Notes under the pieces: generated by a model
What the model saw: the letters and a program-made list of their open reading frames with translations, nothing else
What the model was told of the DNA's origin: nothing
Databases searched by the model: none
In this document: positions 60,822-64,000 of the stretch, piece by piece
Numbering within the stretch: the stretch's first letter is position 1
How the letters are laid out: each line of letters opens with the position of its first letter
Translations under genes and position numbers: made by a program
Source: Citricoccus sp. K5
GTDB lineage: Bacteria > Actinomycetota > Actinomycetes > Actinomycetales > Micrococcaceae
Length of the DNA: 64,000 nt
Direction: 5' to 3'
Assembly (NCBI RefSeq): GCF_902506195.1
Contig: NZ_LR732817.1
Location: forward strand, 1,004,809 to 1,068,808

Positions 60822-62205
60822 TGACTGTCGTCCTTGACTGCATCAGGGACTGAAGCGCAGAGCCGGCGTTGGAGCGCTTGTAGTCATCGCGGATTCGCTC
60901 GGCCTTGTCGGCGTCAAACACCTCTTCAAGCAGGACCGGGTACTTCGCCAGACTGTCCATGCTCGAAGCCAGCTTCTGAATCGGATCAGCCAACGCAGAA
61001 AGTGACGGGAAGGTCGGATCAGCAAACTTCACCGACAAGCCAGCCATTGACGGAGGCTCAGTAAGGCCATCGCGAACCATGACGGCCATCTGCATGATCT
61101 GCTTGACCGCAGTCGGGTAGACGTACTGATTCTGGTACGTCACGTCGATCAACATGTCATTCCATGCAGCCCGGATCGCCTCAGCAGACGCCGGCTGATC
61201 GTGGATGATCCCCAGCGACGACGGCGGAATTCCTGTCTCGCCAGAGAACGCCATCGCCACAGTCCGCAGCATGTCCGAGTGCGGCGTCATGGTCGCCTGC
61301 TGCAACTGCTTGATCGTCGGAGACTGACCATCCTCATCACGGGTCAGCGCGATCAGGCGATCCATGGCCAACTTGAACTTCTTCTGCTCCGTGGCATTGC
61401 CGTCGAACGCATCCGGGTCGATGCCCTCAATGGCGATCTGCGGCGAAGAATAGAACTCTGCGTTGCCCTCCATGCGGACATAAGCCCGCACCGCCATATC
61501 CGTCAATGACATCACCGGGTTCGTGATCCTCGAACGCCCAAACGGCTTAGTCAACTGCGGATCATGACGAACAGGGACTACGAGGGTCCGCCTGATCTGG
61601 TTATCAATCCGCTCAGCCGTCCACCATGACCCCTGCCGGGTGCAACGCAAGATCACATGCGGCAGGTAGGCCAGGATCTCCGTTGGACCTTCACGGTCCA
61701 TGTCCACGATGGTCAACGCGGCCCGAATCCGGCGTGAGCGACGATCCCAGAGCGCAGAAGCGGACTCCGCGGAATGCGCCTGAATCTGCACATCCGGCTC
61801 GCCCGCAACACCTTTCGCGACCGTGACAAACGAGACGCCATGACGGCCGGCAGAGTGGATCGACTGCGAGAACTCCAACGCAAAATCGTTGGCATCAAGG
61901 ATCTCGGATAGCTCGAACGGGTCTTCATTGCCTGACATGCGCAAGCCGTCGTACTGCGACCGCACGGCAGCCTTATGAACCGCCATGGTTGCCCAGCCGA
62001 GACAAAACTTCGCGTTCTTCAACTGGTTTGGCAGAGTCAGGCCAAGATCCTTGAAGGCCTGTTCGCCGTCGTAGTAGAGGGTGCGCTTCAAGTTTCGATC
62101 CAGCCGATCATGCCAGACCTTCAGCAGATCCCTGATGTCGTCTGCTTCGGACTCGTGAACGTTCCTGAATGCGTAGGCGGAAATACTGTTCGCGGTAAGG
62201 GTCAC
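60805..62205 (-). CDS. Portal protein (SPP1 gp6-like)
   Basis: 466 residues. RNLKRTLYYDGEQAFKDLGLTLPNQLKNAKFCLGWATMAVHKAAVRSQYDGLR and GNAEFYSSPQIAIEGIDPDAFDG...SGETGIPPSSLGIIHDQPASAEAIRAAWNDMLIDVTYQNQ match the Phage_prot_Gp6 portal family of actinophages. The portal forms the twelve-fold ring through which DNA enters and leaves. GTG 62205 overlaps the terminase stop. Confidence 0.93.
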   Translation of the reverse strand: MTLTANSISAYAFRNVHESEADDIRDLLKVWHDRLDRNLKRTLYYDGEQAFKDLGLTLPNQLKNAKFCLGWATMAVHKAAVRSQYDGLRMSGNEDPFELSEILDANDFALEFSQSIHSAGRHGVSFVTVAKGVAGEPDVQIQAHSAESASALWDRRSRRIRAALTIVDMDREGPTEILAYLPHVILRCTRQGSWWTAERIDNQIRRTLVVPVRHDPQLTKPFGRSRITNPVMSLTDMAVRAYVRMEGNAEFYSSPQIAIEGIDPDAFDGNATEQKKFKLAMDRLIALTRDEDGQSPTIKQLQQATMTPHSDMLRTVAMAFSGETGIPPSSLGIIHDQPASAEAIRAAWNDMLIDVTYQNQYVYPTAVKQIMQMAVMVRDGLTEPPSMAGLSVKFADPTFPSLSALADPIQKLASSMDSLAKYPVLLEEVFDADKAERIRDDYKRSNAGSALQSLMQSRTTVNAEQE

Positions 62206-63662
62206 AGGGCCACCGCCTTTCGTCCGGGCTTGCGTTTCGTTGTCTTCGCTGCCCAGTGGGCCATGGTCACGGCATCCAGCAGGGCTACGGATTCGCCCTC
62301 GGGTGCATCCCAGCCGAAGCCGCCATTAGTGCCGATCTTTCGCTTCATCGCATGCGCGACTTGCTCATCCAGCTCGGGCTGACCCTGATGATTGAACTGA
62401 GCCTCATTGACGCCCACCTCGAACATCGAATGAGCGGCCACGACTTGGTCCGTAGTCGGCGTGATTATGGCCCTGGCAGGCACCTTCTCGTCACGCAATG
62501 CCTGCACCAGGTAGCCGACACCAGACTTTCCGTCGATGACGATCTGAGCGGCCACATCTTTGCGTTCCACGAGATAGTCCACGAAGAACTCCGTGCCCTC
62601 AGCAGCGGACGCAACACGAATGCCAACGACGTGAACCGGGTTGCCATCATCAGGTCTAATCCCAGCCGCCATGGCAATAGTCGAACCATCCACAGAGAAC
62701 TTCACCGCATACACCCGGCGGCCCTCGGTGGGCACGTCCGCAACAGGGATCTTCAACTCTGACCACGCAGCGAAGTCAATGCCCTTTTTAGCAATGGCCG
62801 CTTCGTCCCAGATACCCAGCGCCTCGCGCTTGAAGTTCTCATCCGAGCCCAGCAGCTTCTTCATCCGCTGAATAGCCGACTCGGTAGTGCGGTGAGGATA
62901 GGACGGGTTGGCCTTGGCAAGCTGCGCACGGTCATTGATCTTCGCGTCACGGTCAGCAGAAAGCTCGATATACAGACGGTCGGGATCGCCGGCCAGCGCA
63001 TCAGCGCGGGCGTTCGTGAAGACCTCGCCGTTATCGCGGGGTCGCGGCGGCGTGCCCATCATGAACACCAGGCCATTCGGGCTAGCGTTAGTCGCCGGCA
63101 CCATGTCAGTCATGGCGTCCTCGGTGAGGATCTGCGCCTCATCCAAGACCAGGATGTCTACCTTGTCGAAGCCACGACCAAAGCCAGACTCACGAGCACC
63201 AAACAAGATCCGCGAACCATTCTTGAACGTGATCTCCTGCTCACCATTCGCCGCCCGGACATTCGCAATCCATGGCGCCACCTTGCGCTTCATCGCCGTG
63301 GCCTGCATCTTCTTGAACGTCTCGTTGTGCGTCCGTGTCCGGTGCGCCGTCCAAATGACAGTCAGATTCGGAAACAACGTGCACAGCGCGAAGACGATCA
63401 ACGAAATCAGGTAGGTCTTGCCCACCTGCCTCGGGATCGACATGATGACGCCGCCGATGCCAGCCGCATACAAGCCGCTATCACGCTTAGACAACGCCAG
63501 TCGGCCGATGCCCTCCTGCCATAGGTCAGCAGGCATCCCCATCTTCGCGGCCCGCTCCTTCACAGCAGGCCAACCCGTAGAGCGAATGCCCTCTGGCCGG
63601 CAGATATGGCGGGCTACCTCAGATAGCTTCCTCTGACCACTCGTCGTCCTCGGCTGCGTCAC
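62202..63662 (-). CDS. Terminase large subunit
   Basis: 486 residues. ATPase domain: IMSIPRQVGKTYLISL (Walker A), VIWTAHRTRTHNETFKKM, FGARESGFGRGFDKVDILVLDEAQILTEDAM (Walker B plus catalytic E) and FMMGTPPRP (motif III). The nuclease domain reads RVYAVKFSVDGSTIAMAAG, VIDGKSGVGYLVQAL and LLDAVTMAHWA; the first motif has K where many terminases have the first D, with D three residues on, a variant typical of this actinophage group. GTG 63662 follows GAGGAGG and overlaps the small subunit gene by 44 bases. Confidence 0.95.
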   Translation of the reverse strand: MTQPRTTSGQRKLSEVARHICRPEGIRSTGWPAVKERAAKMGMPADLWQEGIGRLALSKRDSGLYAAGIGGVIMSIPRQVGKTYLISLIVFALCTLFPNLTVIWTAHRTRTHNETFKKMQATAMKRKVAPWIANVRAANGEQEITFKNGSRILFGARESGFGRGFDKVDILVLDEAQILTEDAMTDMVPATNASPNGLVFMMGTPPRPRDNGEVFTNARADALAGDPDRLYIELSADRDAKINDRAQLAKANPSYPHRTTESAIQRMKKLLGSDENFKREALGIWDEAAIAKKGIDFAAWSELKIPVADVPTEGRRVYAVKFSVDGSTIAMAAGIRPDDGNPVHVVGIRVASAAEGTEFFVDYLVERKDVAAQIVIDGKSGVGYLVQALRDEKVPARAIITPTTDQVVAAHSMFEVGVNEAQFNHQGQPELDEQVAHAMKRKIGTNGGFGWDAPEGESVALLDAVTMAHWAAKTTKRKPGRKAVAL

Positions 63663-63924
63663 TCGACTCGGCCTCCTCGGACTGCTGGCGCTTCAACGCC
63701 TCAACCTCACGGGAGATCTCAATCTGACGGCGCGAGAGGGCGGCAAGATCACGCGGCGAAGTGTTCTCGTTGTCCAAAGCGCGGGCAATCACGCGGCGCA
63801 TCTGGATTAACTCGTCAAGTCGCGACCCATGCTCGGCCGCGTCAAGAACGGACTTGATGTCCTTGGCCGGTGGCGGCTTCTCATTCTCGCCAGCAGCACG
63901 AAGGTGATTGCGCTTAGTGGCCAT
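63619..63924 (-). CDS. Terminase small subunit (probable)
   Basis: 101 residues, charged and helical: DIKSVLDAAEHGSRLDELIQMRRVIARALDNENTSPRDLAALSRRQIEISREVEALKRQQ, with an acidic end (EEAESSDAAEDDEWSEEAI). The central LDELIQMRRVIARALD...SPRDLAALSRR part is a recurring pattern in small terminases of actinophages. GGAGG lies before ATG 63924. First gene of the late operon visible in the window. Confidence 0.78.
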   Translation of the reverse strand: MATKRNHLRAAGENEKPPPAKDIKSVLDAAEHGSRLDELIQMRRVIARALDNENTSPRDLAALSRRQIEISREVEALKRQQSEEAESSDAAEDDEWSEEAI

Positions 63925-64000
63925 ATCAACCTCCAGCGTGCATTCGGTGGAAAAAAGGGTGGGGAGAGATCGCTATACCTGTGGGGAGCGACTTCCGGGG

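Larger units (their letters stand above)
43165..64000. mobile_element. Siphovirus-type prophage, left part
   Basis: Directly behind tRNA-Val the DNA changes from core metabolism to an integrase, lysis genes, tail, head and packaging genes in one long minus-strand late operon. Third-position GC is visibly lower than in the host genes. No frameshift disrupts the structural genes seen, so the phage may be functional. The window ends just upstream of the small terminase gene; the early region, repressor and attR must lie to the right. Confidence 0.95.

Noticed and set aside
1..64000. CRISPR array, rRNA genes, restriction or toxin-antitoxin systems
   Set aside because: No regularly spaced repeats, no rRNA sequence, and no gene with recognisable motifs of such systems was seen.

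Overview
The window is high-GC DNA from an actinobacterium, most likely a member of the Micrococcaceae (Arthrobacter, Micrococcus, Citricoccus or Kocuria relatives). This rests on the gene order smc-ftsY-amt-ffh, rpsP-khpA-rimM-trmD-rplS-lepB-rnhB-DUF2469-yraN-comM-dprA-xerC and aceE-pucR-fabD-fabH-acpP-fabF-DUF3145, and on the actinobacterial families DUF2469, DUF3145 and DUF3052. Genus is an inference; no 16S rRNA gene is present.

Bases 1-11300 are an accessory cell-surface glycan region. It holds a truncated glycosyltransferase, a UDP-GlcNAc 2-epimerase (wecB/mnaA), a TagG/TagH-like polysaccharide ABC exporter, an asparagine-synthetase-like enzyme and a frameshifted acyltransferase-3. An insertion-sequence cluster lies inside it: an IS5-family remnant, an apparently intact IS110-family transposase, and an IS481-family copy that keeps both inverted repeats but has a broken transposase.

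Bases 11480-43164 are core chromosome. They carry chromosome structure and SRP (smc, ftsY, ffh), ammonium uptake (amt), a two-domain extradiol dioxygenase-like gene, and the rpsP-to-rplS translation cluster. Two signal peptidases, rnhB, yraN, comM, dprA and xerC follow. The fatty-acid synthase II operon comes next with a PucR-type regulator at its head, then aceE, DUF3052, a peroxiredoxin and tRNA-Val(TAC). Several strong hairpin terminators separate these units. glnK and glnD, commonly found between amt and ffh, are not there.

Bases 43165-64000 are the left part of a siphovirus-type prophage next to tRNA-Val. A tyrosine integrase points inward. All structural genes are on the minus strand, read from the right: terminase, portal, MuF-like protein, scaffold, capsid, connectors, major tail protein, frameshifting tail chaperone, tape measure, tail tip and fibre, then lysis genes. 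The right end, immunity region and attR lie outside the window. One plus-strand cargo gene interrupts the late operon: an O-antigen-ligase/Wzy-like membrane protein (46967-48373), a good candidate for lysogenic conversion of the host surface glycan. Its stop codon shares a CTAG with that of a 42-residue ORF on the other strand.

The surface-glycan theme links both ends of the window: the chromosome carries glycan synthesis and export genes worn down by insertions and frameshifts, and the prophage carries its own glycan polymerase/ligase-like gene.
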